DNA from: Pseudomonas denitrificans (nom. rej.)
GTDB lineage: Bacteria; Pseudomonadota; Gammaproteobacteria; Pseudomonadales; Pseudomonadaceae
Length of the DNA: 64,000 nucleotides
Assembly (NCBI RefSeq): GCF_008807415.1
Contig: NZ_CP043626.1
Span: 4,626,501 to 4,690,500 of the forward strand
Direction of reading: 5' to 3'
Shown here: piece by piece, positions 38,324 to 50,091 of the stretch
How positions within the stretch are numbered: position 1 is the stretch's first letter
How the letters are laid out: the number at the start of each line of letters is the position of its first letter
Made by a program: the position numbers and the translations under genes
The notes under the pieces: model-generated
The model's database searches: none
Seen by the model: only the letters and a program-made list of their open reading frames with translations
What the model was told of the DNA's origin: nothing

Positions 38324-39430
38324 TCAGTGTTCTCCTGCCTGACCGACCAGTGCCTGGTAGTCAGCGCGCAGTGTTTCTTCCAGAATCTCACGGGGGAATT
38401 CGGCGGTCACGACCGCGCCCCCCAGCCCTTGGAGCAATACCAGACGCAGACGGCCATCGAGCACTTTCTTGTCGACGGCCATGTGCTCGAGAAAATGCTC
38501 GGCGTTCATTTCCTGCGGCGGGACCACCGGCAGCTTCGCCGCGGCGAGCAGGCGGATGCCGCGATCGAGCTCGGCCTTTGTCAGCCATCCCAGCCGATGC
38601 GACATCTCAAGTGCCATCACGGTTCCCGCCCCCACAGCTTCGCCGTGCAGCCAGACGCCATAACCCATGTGAGTCTCGATGGCGTGGCCGAAGGTATGGC
38701 CCAGGTTGAGGGTGGCGCGGACGCCGGTTTCCTTCTCGTCGGCACCGACCACGCGGGCCTTGGCCGCGCAGGAGCGCTCGATGGCTTCGGTCAGCGCGAT
38801 GGTTTCCAGCGCCAGCAGGTCATCCATGTGCGCTTCCAGCCAGGTGAGGAAGGGCTCGTCGCAGATGAAGCCGTACTTGATCACCTCAGCCAGGCCGGCG
38901 GAGAGCTCGCGGGGCGGCAGGGTCTTCAGGGTCGCGGTATCGATGACCACCGCCTGGGGCTGGTAGAAGGCACCGACCATGTTCTTGCCCAGCGGATGGT
39001 TGATGCCGGTCTTGCCGCCCACGGAGGAGTCCACCTGGGACAGCAGGGTGGTAGGCACCTGGATGAAGTCGACACCGCGCTGGTAGCAAGCCGCAGCGAA
39101 ACCGGTCATGTCGCCGATGACGCCGCCGCCCAAGGCGATCAGCGTGGTCTTGCGGTCATGGCGCGCGGTCAGCAGGCCATCGAAGATCAGTTGCAGGGTT
39201 TCCCACTGCTTGTAGGCCTCGCCATCGGGGAGCACGACCGTGGTGACCTTGTAGCCGACCAGGGTCTTCTGCAGTCGATCCAGGTACAGCGGCGCGATGG
39301 TTTCATTGGTGACGATGGCTACCTGACGGCCACGGATGTGCGGCTCGAAGTAGCGCAGATCATCCAGCAGCCCCTCGCCGATGTAGATCGGATAGCTGCG
39401 ATCGGCCAGATCGACGTTGAGTGTGCGCAT
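38324..39430 (-). CDS. aroB: 3-dehydroquinate synthase
   Basis: The 368-residue NAD-dependent enzyme makes 3-dehydroquinate from DAHP in the shikimate pathway. The sugar-phosphate cyclase signatures are present: [33 protein letters not shown], and the zinc-ligand segment [12 protein letters not shown]. The start at 39430 gives the normal [18 protein letters not shown] opening; an in-frame ATG five codons upstream is not conserved. It sits between aroK and the damX-like gene, with only six bases to the latter. Confidence 0.96.
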   Translation of the reverse strand: MRTLNVDLADRSYPIYIGEGLLDDLRYFEPHIRGRQVAIVTNETIAPLYLDRLQKTLVGYKVTTVVLPDGEAYKQWETLQLIFDGLLTARHDRKTTLIALGGGVIGDMTGFAAACYQRGVDFIQVPTTLLSQVDSSVGGKTGINHPLGKNMVGAFYQPQAVVIDTATLKTLPPRELSAGLAEVIKYGFICDEPFLTWLEAHMDDLLALETIALTEAIERSCAAKARVVGADEKETGVRATLNLGHTFGHAIETHMGYGVWLHGEAVGAGTVMALEMSHRLGWLTKAELDRGIRLLAAAKLPVVPPQEMNAEHFLEHMAVDKKVLDGRLRLVLLQGLGGAVVTAEFPREILEETLRADYQALVGQAGEH

Positions 39431-39480
39431 GAAACCCCCAGGCAAGAAAGGGGACTAGGATACCGCAGATTGCAGCGCCG

Positions 39481-40011
39481 TTAATGGCGCTCCAGCTCAC
39501 GCAGGCGCTCGATGATCTCCAGCACGACAAGACGCGGAGGCCGCTCGTCGGTTTCGATGATCACGTCGGCTATTTCGCGATAAAGCGGATCGCGCATCTG
39601 CATGAGATCACGAAGAATCTGCTCCGGATTGGGCTTCTGCAGCAACGGGCGGTTCTTGTCGCGCGCCGTGCGGGAAATCTGCTGCTCGACCGAGGCGTGC
39701 AGGTAGATCACCTTGCCGCCCCCCTTGAGGATGAGCCGATTGGCGTCACGCATGACGGCGCCACCGCCGGTGGCGATGACCATGCCCCCTTCATCGCATA
39801 GCTCGGCCAGCATCGCCTGCTCACGCTCACGGAAGCCCGCCTCGCCCTCGACATCGAATATCCAGGGGATGTTGGCTCCGCAGCGCTGCTCGATCTCTTT
39901 ATCCGAATCTTTGAAGACGAGGTGAAGCTCTTTGGCGAGAAGACGCCCGATGGTGCTTTTACCAGCTCCCATCGGGCCTACCAGAATCAAATTGGACACG
40001 ACATTGATCAA
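39481..40011 (-). CDS. aroK: Shikimate kinase
   Basis: The 176-residue kinase phosphorylates shikimate at O3. The P-loop is GPMGAGKST. Substrate-binding [21 protein letters not shown] and ATGGGAV, and the lid with RDKNRPLL, are all present. The start at 40011 overlaps the pilQ stop by four bases, so aroK is probably read from the pil operon. Confidence 0.96.
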   Translation of the reverse strand: MINVVSNLILVGPMGAGKSTIGRLLAKELHLVFKDSDKEIEQRCGANIPWIFDVEGEAGFREREQAMLAELCDEGGMVIATGGGAVMRDANRLILKGGGKVIYLHASVEQQISRTARDKNRPLLQKPNPEQILRDLMQMRDPLYREIADVIIETDERPPRLVVLEIIERLRELERH

Positions 40012-42131
40012 CGGCCGATTGCAATGGCCTGATTATTCATGATCCGCGGGGTAAGGAAAACCAGCAGCTCGTTCTTGCTGTCGGTCACATAGTCGTTCTT
40101 GAACAGGCGGCCGATCATCGGCACGTCGCCCAGGAACGGCACCTTGGCCGTGGACTTGGTCTGGGTGTTGGAGAACACGCCACCAATCACGATGGTTTCG
40201 CCATCGTTGACCAGCACTTTCGCGTTCACCTCGTTCTTCTTGATCGGCGGTACGCCGTTCAGGGCGTTGGCGTAGTCCGGCTCGTCCTTGTTGACCTTCA
40301 CTTCCATGATGATGCGGTTGTCCGGAGTGATCTGCGGGGTCACTTCCAGGGACAGCGCCGCTTCCTTGAAGGACACCGAGGTCGCGCCGCTGGAGCTGGC
40401 TTCCTGGTAGGGAATCTCCGAGCCTTTCAGGATCTTCGCGGTTTCCTTGTCCGAGGTGACGACCTTCGGCTGGGACACCACTTCACCGTTACCGGTCTTC
40501 TCCATGGCGTTGAGCTGGAGATCCAGGATGGTGTTGTTGGTGGTGAAGCCGATGCTGATGCCCGAAGTCGGGGTGGCGTTCGACGTGCCCAGGTCAACGA
40601 AGGTGTTGCCAGTGCTGTTGGTGCCGCCGGAGACATCGAAGTTGCCGTGGCCGGAGAGCGAGCCGCTCCAGTTCACACCCAGTTCCTTGGTGTAGTCGAC
40701 GTTGGCTTCGACGATGCGCGCCTCGATCATCACCTGACGAACCGGGATGTCCAGCTGGGCCACGATGCGGCGCAGCTCATCCAGGCGATCCTGGGTCTGG
40801 TAGGCAATGATGCTGTTGGTGCGGTCATCCACGGTGATCGAACCGCGGTTGTCGCCCTGTGCAGCCGCCGCAACACCCGGAGCGCTGGCACCGCTGCCAG
40901 TGACGGAGCTGAACAGCTTGGCAATGTCCGCCGCCTTGGCGTAGTTCACCTGAATCAGCTCGCGACGCAGCGGAGCCAGTTCGGAGATCTGCTTCTGCGC
41001 TTCCAGCTCCTGGCGCTCGCGAGCCGCGATCTCGTCAGCCGGTGCGACCAGCAATACGTTGCCGACCTTGCGCTTGTCCAGGCCCTTGGTCTTGAGCACC
41101 AGATCCAGCGCCTGATCCCACGGCACGTTCTGCAGACGAAGGGTGATGTTGCCCTGCACGGTGTCCGAAGCCACCAGGTTCAGGTCGGTGAAGTCGGCGA
41201 TCAGCTGCAGCACCGAGCGCACATCGATATCCTGGAAGTTCAGCGACAGCTTTTCACCGGTGTAGGCGAAGGTGTCCTTCTTGCGCTTCTCGGCATCGTC
41301 CTGGGTCAGCGGTTTGATGCTGACGGTCATGCGATTGTCGGTCTGGTAGACGAGGTAGTCGTACAGACCGGTCGGCTCGATGGTGATGCTGGCCTTGTCG
41401 CCGACCGCGGAAGCGTTGACCAGCTGTACCGGGGTCGCGAAGTCCTTCACGTCCAGGCGGACGCGCAGATTGTCCGGCAGCTGGGTACGCGGGAAGTCCA
41501 GGCGGATCTTGCCGCCCTGCTCCTGAATATCCGGGCTGACAGTCGGATCGGACAGATCGATCACGACATTGCCTTCGCCTTGCTCGCCACGCTGGAAGTC
41601 GATATTACGAATCGCCTTGCCAGCCGGGACGTAGGGCTTGGGCTGAGCGGGCCTGGCCGCTGGAGCCGCTGCCGGCGCCGCGGAGGCGTAGGAGCTGGAA
41701 GTCGCTGCGCCCGCACCGACCACGACGTACAGGTTCGAACCTTCCGCACGGGTGCTGTAGGGCACGAGGGTCGCCAGATTGACGATCAGGCGAGTACGGT
41801 CCTTCGCCTCAACCACGGTCAGGCTGCGGGCATTGCCCACGCCCAGCTCGCGGTTCTTGCTGCCCAGCTTGTTCTGCACACCCGGCAGGTCCAGCGCGAT
41901 GCGCGCCGGCTGCTCAATGGTGTAGCCACGCGGCGCGGCAACCGGCTCATCGAAGCCCAGCTTCAGCTCCACGCGATCGCCCGGCAGCGCCGCCACGTCG
42001 ACACTCTGCAGGTTCGCGGCCAGCAGAGCCGGCGCGAATACGGCCGCGAGCACGGAAATGCCGAGGCGGGAAAGCTTTCTATTCATCGTCTGAATCCGTC
42101 GTGCAGACTGCTGTTTGTTATCCATGTTCAT
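40008..42131 (-). CDS. pilQ: Type IV pilus secretin PilQ
   Basis: The 707-residue outer-membrane secretin forms the pore for type IV pili. It has a signal peptide (after MNRKLSRLG..., ending ALLAA), two AMIN domains (about residues 40-300) for peptidoglycan binding, an STN/N0 domain ([21 protein letters not shown]), N1, and the secretin domain with the conserved [15 protein letters not shown] near the C-terminus. GGGCGGGG precedes the ATG at 42131; an internal ATG at 42086 would also give a full signal peptide. It is the last of the pilMNOPQ genes. Confidence 0.96.
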   Translation of the reverse strand: MNMDNKQQSARRIQTMNRKLSRLGISVLAAVFAPALLAANLQSVDVAALPGDRVELKLGFDEPVAAPRGYTIEQPARIALDLPGVQNKLGSKNRELGVGNARSLTVVEAKDRTRLIVNLATLVPYSTRAEGSNLYVVVGAGAATSSSYASAAPAAAPAARPAQPKPYVPAGKAIRNIDFQRGEQGEGNVVIDLSDPTVSPDIQEQGGKIRLDFPRTQLPDNLRVRLDVKDFATPVQLVNASAVGDKASITIEPTGLYDYLVYQTDNRMTVSIKPLTQDDAEKRKKDTFAYTGEKLSLNFQDIDVRSVLQLIADFTDLNLVASDTVQGNITLRLQNVPWDQALDLVLKTKGLDKRKVGNVLLVAPADEIAARERQELEAQKQISELAPLRRELIQVNYAKAADIAKLFSSVTGSGASAPGVAAAAQGDNRGSITVDDRTNSIIAYQTQDRLDELRRIVAQLDIPVRQVMIEARIVEANVDYTKELGVNWSGSLSGHGNFDVSGGTNSTGNTFVDLGTSNATPTSGISIGFTTNNTILDLQLNAMEKTGNGEVVSQPKVVTSDKETAKILKGSEIPYQEASSSGATSVSFKEAALSLEVTPQITPDNRIIMEVKVNKDEPDYANALNGVPPIKKNEVNAKVLVNDGETIVIGGVFSNTQTKSTAKVPFLGDVPMIGRLFKNDYVTDSKNELLVFLTPRIMNNQAIAIGR

Positions 42132-42139
42132 CCCCGCCC

Positions 42140-42664
42140 TTAGGAGCGTTCCTTGAGAGTCAGGCTGCGCGGACGCTCCAGCCAGCCACCCTCACCATCA
42201 GGAACGATTTCAATCACGTCGATCTTGGCTTCGTTGATCGCAACGATCTTGCCGTCGTTGCGCCCAAGGTAGTCACCCACTCGTACCCGATGCACCCCTC
42301 CTGCACCTTTCACGAGAGCAAATACCTGACTGTCCTTGGCCAGGGTGCCGACCATTTCGAAGGTTTCGATGTTGAAGCCCTCGAGGAACTGCTTGACCCG
42401 TGTTTCATCGGGCTTGATGACCCTGTTGCCCTTCTGCTTGATCGCCAGGTCGATCTTCACCGGCGGCTGGAAGGGGCTGCGCAGGGACGAGGCGCTATAG
42501 GTAAAGGCTTCATAGGCCTGGAACTTGGGCATCGGCTCGATCGTCCCCTTCGGGCGAGCGCGCACTTCGTCCATGTAGCTCTGCAGGTCGGCAAAATCAC
42601 TACCCGAGCCACAACCGTTCAAGGTCAGGAGCAGGAAACTGCAAATGATCAGGCGCCCCCTCAT
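42140..42664 (-). CDS. pilP: Type IV pilus inner-membrane lipoprotein PilP
   Basis: The 174-residue lipoprotein (lipobox LTLNGC, Cys18) links the PilMNO inner-membrane platform to the PilQ secretin. The C-terminal beta domain (FEMVGTLAKDSQVFALVKGAGGVHRVRVGDYLG) is the part that binds secretin N domains. It overlaps pilO by four bases and ends eight bases before pilQ. Confidence 0.96.
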   Translation of the reverse strand: MRGRLIICSFLLLTLNGCGSGSDFADLQSYMDEVRARPKGTIEPMPKFQAYEAFTYSASSLRSPFQPPVKIDLAIKQKGNRVIKPDETRVKQFLEGFNIETFEMVGTLAKDSQVFALVKGAGGVHRVRVGDYLGRNDGKIVAINEAKIDVIEIVPDGEGGWLERPRSLTLKERS

Positions 42665-43323
42665 TTCTTCGCTCCTGTCTTCGCTCCAGCCGCCGGGGCA
42701 GTAACCTTCACGCCCTTGTCGTTGTAGCGATAGGTTTTCGCCAGGATGCTCATGCGCAGCTTGGAGGTGCTGTCCGAGCTCGCCGGCTTGATGTCGAAGT
42801 CATGCAGCGTGACGATTCGCGGCAGGCTGGACACACCGCTGACGAAGGTCGCCAGATCGTGGTATCCGCCTACGACGCTGATCTGGATCGGCAGCTCGAT
42901 ATAGAACTGCTGGGTCACTTCCGGCAGCAGCTTGATCTCTTCGAACTCCAGGCCACTACCCAGGCCAGTGCGGGTGATATCTTCCAGCAGGCCAGGGACC
43001 TCGGTATCACTCGGCAGCTGACGCAGCAGGGCGCCGAAGGACTCTTCCATCTCCTTCATCTGCCCTTTGTAGGCTTCCAGGTTTGCCGCCTGGAAGGCCT
43101 TGGTCGAGAACTGCTGCTTGAGGGTCTGCTCTTCCTCGCGATTGCGGTCGAGCTGATCCTGCAGTTCCTTCAGATGGAAGTTGTAGCCAAGCGCCAGAAC
43201 CACGGCCATCAGCAGGATACAGGCGATGACCTTGACTGCTGCCGGCCAGGAACCAAGGTTGTTCAGGTCAAGATCGTTGATATCGACCTTGCGCAAGCTC
43301 TCCAGAGAACTGGCCAGACTCAT
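42661..43323 (-). CDS. pilO: Type IV pilus alignment protein PilO
   Basis: The 220-residue protein has one inner-membrane helix (about 31-47), a coiled coil (about 50-95) and a ferredoxin-like periplasmic domain that pairs with PilN. The short tail is Ala/Lys-rich. Four-base overlaps tie it to pilN and pilP. Confidence 0.96.
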   Translation of the reverse strand: MSLASSLESLRKVDINDLDLNNLGSWPAAVKVIACILLMAVVLALGYNFHLKELQDQLDRNREEEQTLKQQFSTKAFQAANLEAYKGQMKEMEESFGALLRQLPSDTEVPGLLEDITRTGLGSGLEFEEIKLLPEVTQQFYIELPIQISVVGGYHDLATFVSGVSSLPRIVTLHDFDIKPASSDSTSKLRMSILAKTYRYNDKGVKVTAPAAGAKTGAKK

Positions 43324-43912
43324 TTCTTGGCTCCTTGCGGGGTGCTCTGCTTGTCCTGTTCCTCACTGCCGGGCTGGGTCTGCTGCACCGTCAACTGGAA
43401 GACATTCGCCTGATCCAGGGCGCCCTGGGTAACAGCCTTCACTTCGGTCAGGTTCGGCGAAGTCAGCCACTCGGACGAATCGAGGTTGCGCATGAGATTG
43501 GAGACGCGGTTGTTGGACTCTGCTGCACCGGCAATGGCAATGGACTTCCCGGACATCTTCAGCTCAGTGAAGAACACGCCATCAGGCAGGGTGCGGACCA
43601 GTTGGTCGAACACTCGGCCGATGATCGGGCGGTTGCCCTGCAGGTCCTGAATGATCTTCATCCGCTCCAGCAATTGCTGGCGACGGGTCTTCAGCTCACT
43701 GATCTCCTTGATACGCGCATCCAGCACGGCGATTTCCTTGCGCAGGAAGTCGTTGCGCGCTGTCTGGTTCTCGATGGCCGAGTTGAAGTACTGATCCCCG
43801 AGGAAAACGATCGCCCCGGAAGCCAGCAGAACGGCACCCAGGATCACCAGGAAGCGCTGCTTGCGCTCCTCGCGCAGCTGCTCCCGCCACGGCAATAGGT
43901 TGATGCGTGCCA

Positions 43913-43913
<1 letters not shown>
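43320..43913 (-). CDS. pilN: Type IV pilus assembly protein PilN
   Basis: The 197-residue bitopic protein begins MARINLLPWREQ, the conserved cytoplasmic peptide that binds PilM. It has one membrane helix (about 23-41), a coiled coil and a ferredoxin-like periplasmic domain. It shares one base with the pilM stop. Confidence 0.96.
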
Positions 43914-45004
<1,091 letters not shown>

Positions 45005-45029
45005 TTACGGACGATTTATGTTTTTCCAC

Positions 45030-45058
45030 ATTAGATACCAGACTTGACAGCTTCGCAA
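45030..45058 (-). promoter_or_regulatory. Predicted sigma-70 promoter of pilMNOPQ
   Basis: On the minus strand TTGCGA and TCTAAT are separated by exactly 17 bases. The predicted start lies about 45 bases upstream of the pilM ATG. Confidence 0.5.
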
Positions 45059-45083
45059 ATGGCTCGCCAGCAAAAAAACTGCT

Positions 45084-45089
45084 TATAAT
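45084..45089 (+). promoter_or_regulatory. Candidate -10 element for ponA
   Basis: A perfect TATAAT lies 75 bases before the ponA ATG. No good -35 hexamer is found at the expected distance (GGCTCG at 17 bases), so the assignment is weak. Confidence 0.35.
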
Positions 45090-45163
45090 GTGATCAGCTT
45101 TTCCCTTTTTACCGCGCCATCCGCTTAACTCTTTCTTTTCCCTGGAAATCCAAGACCTTCCCG

Positions 45164-47592
45164 ATGCGCCTGCTGAAGTTTCTGTGGTGGACCTGCGTCA
45201 CCATTATTTGTGGAGTGCTGCTCAGTTTCAGCGGCGCCTATCTGTACCTCAGCCCGAACCTCCCGTCCGTGGAGGCCTTGCGCAACGTGCGGCTGCAGAT
45301 GCCGCTGCGCGTGTACAGTGCTGATAACAAATTGATAGCAGAGTTTGGCGAGATGCGCCGAACGCCGATTCGATTTGCTGAAATCCCCCGGATTTCACCC
45401 ACGCACTGTTATCGGCTGAAGATGACAATTTCGCCAACCATTATGGCGTGGACGTCAAAAGCCTGATGCGTGCTGCCGCGCAATTATTGAAGACCGGGCA
45501 CATCCAGACCGGCGGCAGCACCATCACCATGCAGGTGGCGAAGAACTACTTCCTCACCAATGAGAGAAGCTTCTCCCGCAAGATCAACGAGATCCTGCTC
45601 GCCCTGCAGATCGAGCGCTCGCTCACCAAGGACGAGATCCTCGAGCTCTACGTCAACAAGATCTACCTGGGCAACCGCGCCTACGGCGTCGAAGCCGCCG
45701 CCCAGGTCTATTACGGCAAGTCCATCAAGGACCTGAGCCTGGCGCAGATGGCGATGATCGCCGGCCTGCCCAAGGCACCGTCGCGCTATAACCCGCTGGC
45801 CAATGCCGCGCGCAGCCTGGAACGACGCAACTGGATTCTCGAGCGCATGCTCAAGCTCGGCTTCATCGACCAGCCGCGTTATCAGGCCGCCATCCAGGAA
45901 CCCGTCGGTGCGTCCTACCACGTCCAGACTCCGGAGCTGGCGGCCCCATACATCGCCGAGATGGCCCGCGCCGAACTGGTCGGCCGCTTCGGTGGCGATG
46001 CCTACACCGAGGGCTATCGCGTCTACACCACGGTGCGCAGCGACCTGCAGGAAGACGCCAACACCGCCCTGCGCGAAGGTCTGCAGGATTACGATCAGCG
46101 ACACGGCTACCGCGGCCCCGAGACGCGTCTCCCGGGCAAGACTCGTGACGCCTGGCGCCAGGCCATCGCGCAGCAGCGTCCGCTGGGCGGCCTGGAACCA
46201 GCCATCGTCACCCAGGTCGAGAAAAGCGGTGCCATGGTCATGACCCGCGACGGCAAGGAAGAAGCCCTGAGCTGGGACGGCATGAAGTGGGCCCGCCCCT
46301 ACCTGAGCAACAACAGCATGGGCCGCATGCCCAGCCAGCCCAGCGATGTGGTGCAGGCCGGCGACGTGATCCGCGTACAACGCAAGGAAGACGGCTCGCT
46401 GCACCTGACCCAGGTACCGGCCGCGCAGAGCGCCCTGGTCTCGCTCAACCCGCAGGACGGCGCGATCATGGCGCTGGTGGGCGGCTTCTCCTTCGAGCAG
46501 AGCAACTACAACCGCGCCACCCAGGCCCGTCGCCAGCCCGGCTCCAGCTTCAAGCCGTTCATCTACAGCTGTGCGCTGGACAACGGCTTCACCGCCGCCT
46601 CGCTGATCAATGACGCCCCGGTGGTGTTCTATGACGAGTACCTGGACAAGGTCTGGCGTCCGAAGAACGACACCAACACATTCCTCGGCCCGATCCCCAT
46701 GCGCGAGGCGCTCTACAAGTCGCGCAACATGGTATCGATCCGCATCCTCCAGGCCCTGGGCGTCGACCGCGCACGCAACTGCATCAGCAAGTTCGGCCTG
46801 AACAAGGACGACCTGCCGCCGAACCTGTCCATGGCCCTGGGCACCGCGACCCTGACCCCGATGGAGATCGCCAGCGCCTGGACCGTTTTCGCCAACGGCG
46901 GCTTCAAGGTCGCGCCCTACATCGTGCAACGCATCGAAAGCCGCGACGGGCAGGTGCTGTACCAGGCCAACCCGCCGAGCATTCCGCAGAACGAAGAACA
47001 GGTGCAGGCGCAGCCACAACCGGCCGCCACCGACGCTTTCGGCAACGACGATCCGAGCCAGGCCAAGACCACCATCGAGCCAGCGGCCGCCGAACGCGTC
47101 ATCGATGCGCGCACCGCGTACATCATGACCAGCATGCTGCAGGACGTGATCAAGCGCGGCACAGGCCGTCGCGCACTGGCGCTCAAGCGCGATGACCTGG
47201 CGGGCAAGACCGGCACCACCAACGAGTCCAAGGATGCCTGGTTCTCCGGCTTCAACGCCGACTACATGACCACCGTCTGGGTGGGCTTCGACCAGCCGGA
47301 AAGCCTCGGCCGCGCCGAGTACGGCGGCAACGTCGCCCTGCCGATCTGGATGCGCTACATGGGCGCGGCGCTGAAAGACAAGCCGTCGCACCTGCTGCCC
47401 GAGCCGCCCGGCCTGGTCAGTCTGCGCATCGACCCGGTCACCGGCCGTGCTGCGCCTCCGGGCACCCCGGGCGCGTACTTCGAACTGTTCAAGAACGAAG
47501 ATACGCCGCCGTCGATGAACGAACTGGCGCCCGGCAGCGCTCCCGGCAGCGGCATGCCGGCGGATGAAGAAGCGCCAATCGACCTCTTCTGA
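45164..47592 (+). pseudogene. ponA: Penicillin-binding protein 1A gene, frameshifted
   Basis: The gene encodes the bifunctional peptidoglycan synthase PBP1a, but the reading frame is broken. The first frame (45164-45466) gives the membrane anchor and the start of the transglycosylase domain, then changes after RFAEIPR. A second frame, open to 47592, continues the family sequence. Restoring one C in the five-C run at 45385-45389 joins them into a protein of about 809 residues reading EIPPDFTHALLSAEDDNFANHY. The transglycosylase catalytic Glu (45418-45420) lies in the gap, so neither fragment has it. Transpeptidase motifs SSFK, SRN and KTGTT are intact downstream. It may be a real mutation or a sequence error. 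Confidence 0.9.
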
Positions 47593-47596
47593 CAGA

Positions 47597-47620
47597 AAGG
47601 CCCCTCCCCGGAGGGGCCTT
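47597..47620 (+). terminator. Terminator-like hairpin after ponA
   Basis: AAGGCCCCTC and GAGGGGCCTT form a perfect 10-bp stem with a CCCG loop, followed by CTCATTTT. It begins four bases after the ponA stop. Confidence 0.8.
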
Positions 47621-47768
47621 CTCATTTTCGGGAATCATTCCCGACAAAATTATGGCATTTCGCCAAATCATTGATTAATCTGGGCTTTGCGGCGGCGAAC
47701 AACCCCAGGCGACCGACCCCATCCGGCGCGTCAGGGGCTTCCCGCAGCAACTTCATCAGGAGTTTCGG

Positions 47769-48236
47769 ATGCCACGCGCCCTGCCAGGCTGGCTGTTCTG
47801 CCTGATCGTCCTTCTGCTCGGTGCGCCCTTGCTGCGCCTGCTCGCACAACCCCGCTCGCTCGAACCCTCGCCCGATCTCGTCTATCTCGACCAGTTGTTT
47901 GCTCTGCTGATTGCCAGCGCAGGCCTGGCGGGGCTGCTGATCGCCTTCCTGCTGCAACTCGCCGGGAGAATCCTGGTGGCATCGGCCCTGCTGGTGCCGG
48001 CAATCGCTCTTTGCGCATGGCACCTCACCCATACCCACCTCGGGCCGGTTTCGCCCACGACGGAGCAGTACGAATGGCTGCTGGCAGGCCTGGCGACCTA
48101 TGCGCTGGTGCTGGCGGGCGTCAATTGGCTGAACCGGGGCGAGAGCGGCCCGCGGACGGCGCTGCGCTACCTGGGCTTCGCCCTGCTGCTGCCGTGGTGC
48201 CTGGGGCTGCTCTACCTGGGGCGGCTGTACTACTGA
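47769..48236 (+). CDS. Small integral membrane protein of unknown function
   Basis: The 155-residue protein has about four to five predicted membrane helices (WLFCLIVLLLGAPLL, FALLIASAGLAGLLIAF, ILVASALLVPAIALCAW, LLAGLATYALVLAGVNWL, YLGFALLLPWCLGLLYL). I recognise no conserved motif. TCAGGAG lies upstream of the ATG. It converges on and overlaps the YgjP-like gene by seven bases. Confidence 0.65.
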   Translation: MPRALPGWLFCLIVLLLGAPLLRLLAQPRSLEPSPDLVYLDQLFALLIASAGLAGLLIAFLLQLAGRILVASALLVPAIALCAWHLTHTHLGPVSPTTEQYEWLLAGLATYALVLAGVNWLNRGESGPRTALRYLGFALLLPWCLGLLYLGRLYY

Positions 48237-48724
48237 GGCAGGTCGCGCCAGGTCAGGTAGACACGCAGGTCGAACTCCAGCTGGTGATAGCCGGGCAGCA
48301 TGTGCTCGCAGAGCTGGTAGAAGGCCTTGCTGTGATCGCGCTCCTTCAGATGCGCCAGTTCGTGGACGACGATCATCTGCAGGAATTCGGGGGCCGCGTC
48401 CTTGAACAGCGAGGCGACGCGGATTTCCTTCTTCGCCTTGAGCTTGCCGCCCTGCACGCGGGAGATCGCCGTGTTCAGGCCCAGCGCGCGCTGCACCACG
48501 TCCAGCTTGTTGTCGTAGAGCACCTTGTCCACCGCGGGCGCGGTGCGCATGTACTGCTGCTTGAGGTCCATGGCGTAGCCGTACAGCGCCTTGTCGCTCT
48601 GCACGCCATGACGACCCGGATAGCGGCGCTCCAGGTACTCGCCGAGGCGGTCCTGCTCGATGAGCTGGCGCACCTGGTCCTGAAGTTGTGGCGGATAGGC
48701 CTGGAGATAGCGAAGCGGCTGCAT
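48230..48724 (-). CDS. YgjP-like M48-family metallopeptidase
   Basis: The 164-residue protein has the zinc-binding HELAH in IVVHELAHLKERDHSKAFYQL, typical of YgjP/WLM-type metallopeptidase domains, with a third ligand probably in the DHSKAFY region. There is no signal peptide or membrane segment, so it is likely cytoplasmic. The substrate is unknown. Confidence 0.82.
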   Translation of the reverse strand: MQPLRYLQAYPPQLQDQVRQLIEQDRLGEYLERRYPGRHGVQSDKALYGYAMDLKQQYMRTAPAVDKVLYDNKLDVVQRALGLNTAISRVQGGKLKAKKEIRVASLFKDAAPEFLQMIVVHELAHLKERDHSKAFYQLCEHMLPGYHQLEFDLRVYLTWRDLPQ

Positions 48725-48773
48725 GGGATACGACTGGCGGAGGAAAAGTCCGCCAGTCTACCGCATTCCCCGG

Positions 48774-49544
48774 TCAGGCCAGCGCGCGGGTGCTGTAGGC
48801 CTCGGTGCGATAGGGGAAGGCGACTTCGCTGCGCCCCTTCAGCGCGGGGTGCGTGGCGATCAGCTCGTGAAGTTGCTCGGCGACCCGCTGCTTCTGCTCG
48901 TCGGGCAACGCCGCGATGAAGCTCACCGACAGGGTACGCGCGACAATCACCTGCTCCGGCGGGCCGATGTGCTGGTAGCTGAATTCGCGCAGGCGCAGGT
49001 CTTCGAAGCGCGACCCGGCAAAGGCGCGGCGCCACTGCCCGGTGTGGAAGCGCGGCGTGCTGCCTTCGTAGCGTTCGAGAATGCGCGTCACCTGGGCAAC
49101 CCAGTCGACGCGCTCGTCGCGCACATTCCAGACCAGCCCCAGGTGGCCGCCCGGCCGCAACACGCGATGGATTTCCTCGAGCGCCCGCTCGTCGGCGAAC
49201 CAGTGGAAGGCCTGGGCACAGGTCAGCGCATCGACGCTTTCCGTCACCAGCGGCATCGCCTGGGCCGTGCCGTTGAGCACCTTCACAGCGGGCAAGGAAG
49301 CACCGAGCTGCTCCCGCATGGCCGCCACCGGCTCGATGGCCGTGACCTGCGCACCAGTGCGCAGCAACAGGGAAGTGAACTTCCCGGTACCGGCACCGAG
49401 GTCGACCACTTCCGTGTCGGCACCTATGCCCAGCTCCTCGCCGAGCCAGCCCAGCAGCTCGTCGGGATAGTCCGGGCGCCCGTGGGCGTAGGCCTTCGCC
49501 TCGCGGGAGAAACCTTCCTGCGCACTGCCATGTACATCCGTCAT
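48774..49544 (-). CDS. Class I SAM-dependent methyltransferase
   Basis: The 256-residue methyltransferase has VVDLGAGTGKFTSLL (motif I), AIEPVAAM (motif II) and a following methyltransferase-11-type core (ALTCAQAFHWF, LRPGGHLGLVWN). It resembles YcgJ/UbiE-like proteins of unspecified substrate. The ATG at 49544 is preferred because GGAGG lies just upstream; a longer frame from 49580 adds 12 unconserved residues. Confidence 0.82.
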   Translation of the reverse strand: MTDVHGSAQEGFSREAKAYAHGRPDYPDELLGWLGEELGIGADTEVVDLGAGTGKFTSLLLRTGAQVTAIEPVAAMREQLGASLPAVKVLNGTAQAMPLVTESVDALTCAQAFHWFADERALEEIHRVLRPGGHLGLVWNVRDERVDWVAQVTRILERYEGSTPRFHTGQWRRAFAGSRFEDLRLREFSYQHIGPPEQVIVARTLSVSFIAALPDEQKQRVAEQLHELIATHPALKGRSEVAFPYRTEAYSTRALA

Positions 49545-49586
49545 CGTGCCTCCAGAGCCGGTCCGGCCCGCCTCGAGCACCAGCGC

Positions 49587-50018
49587 TCAGCGGAACCGGC
49601 AGGCCTTGCCGTCGAGAGTGGTCTTTCCATCAAGGTAACTACGGTAGCAGCTGAGAAGACGCGATTCCTTGATACGGCAGCGCTTCTGCCGGCACTCGCT
49701 GGAGAACTCGAAGCGCCCACCATCCGGATCGGCCAACTGGATGCGGATCGCCGGCCAGCCTTTCTTCGGTGCCTTCTCCGGCGTACTGAGCACGCGGTTC
49801 TCGTTTTCCACCAGGGCCGCGCCCGCCTCGGCATAGTCGAAGACGAACAGCAGGGTGCGCGAGGTCTTCAACGTGCATTCCTGGTGAGTCAGGCAGTTCT
49901 GCGCGTCCACCGGCAGGTCCACCGGCGGCTTGGGTGGCGGCGCGACAGGCGCGGTCGGGCGCAGCGAGCAACCGGCGAGAAGCGTCAGCAGCAGGACGGA
50001 AAGCAAGGCACGCAGCAT
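49587..50018 (-). CDS. Hypothetical lipoprotein
   Basis: The 143-residue protein has a lipobox (TLLAGC, Cys at about residue 16), a short Pro-rich linker and a domain with six cysteines (NCLTHQEC, SSECRQKRCRIKES, LSCYRS, KACRF) likely forming disulfides in the periplasm. The start at 50018 opens directly on the signal peptide; the longer frame to 50078 adds unconserved residues. It resembles the PA0556 class by position. The function is unknown. Confidence 0.75.
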   Translation of the reverse strand: MLRALLSVLLLTLLAGCSLRPTAPVAPPPKPPVDLPVDAQNCLTHQECTLKTSRTLLFVFDYAEAGAALVENENRVLSTPEKAPKKGWPAIRIQLADPDGGRFEFSSECRQKRCRIKESRLLSCYRSYLDGKTTLDGKACRFR

Positions 50019-50044
50019 CGGCGATTTCCTTCTGGCGGATACGA

Positions 50045-50069
50045 AAGAGCCCCGCAGGGCGGGGCTCTT
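50045..50069 (-). terminator. Terminator-like hairpin after fba
   Basis: AAGAGCCCCGC and GCGGGGCTCTT make a perfect 11-bp stem with a three-base loop, 22 bases beyond the fba stop. The following T-run is short (TTTCG), so termination may be partial. Confidence 0.75.
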
Positions 50070-50091
50070 AAGCGGCAAAGCCGGAGCGCGA

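Noticed and set aside
36608..39484. 958-codon plus-strand reading frame opposite the damX-like gene and aroB
   Set aside because: It lies entirely on the complement of conserved genes and contains low-complexity Gly/Arg/His-rich stretches typical of antisense frames.
45044..45049. TTGACA as the -35 element of the ponA promoter
   Set aside because: It is 34 bases from the TATAAT at 45084, far outside the usual 16-18 base spacing.
45484..47625. 713-codon minus-strand reading frame opposite ponA
   Set aside because: It is the antisense of the conserved PBP1a transpeptidase region, with no start signal or family match.
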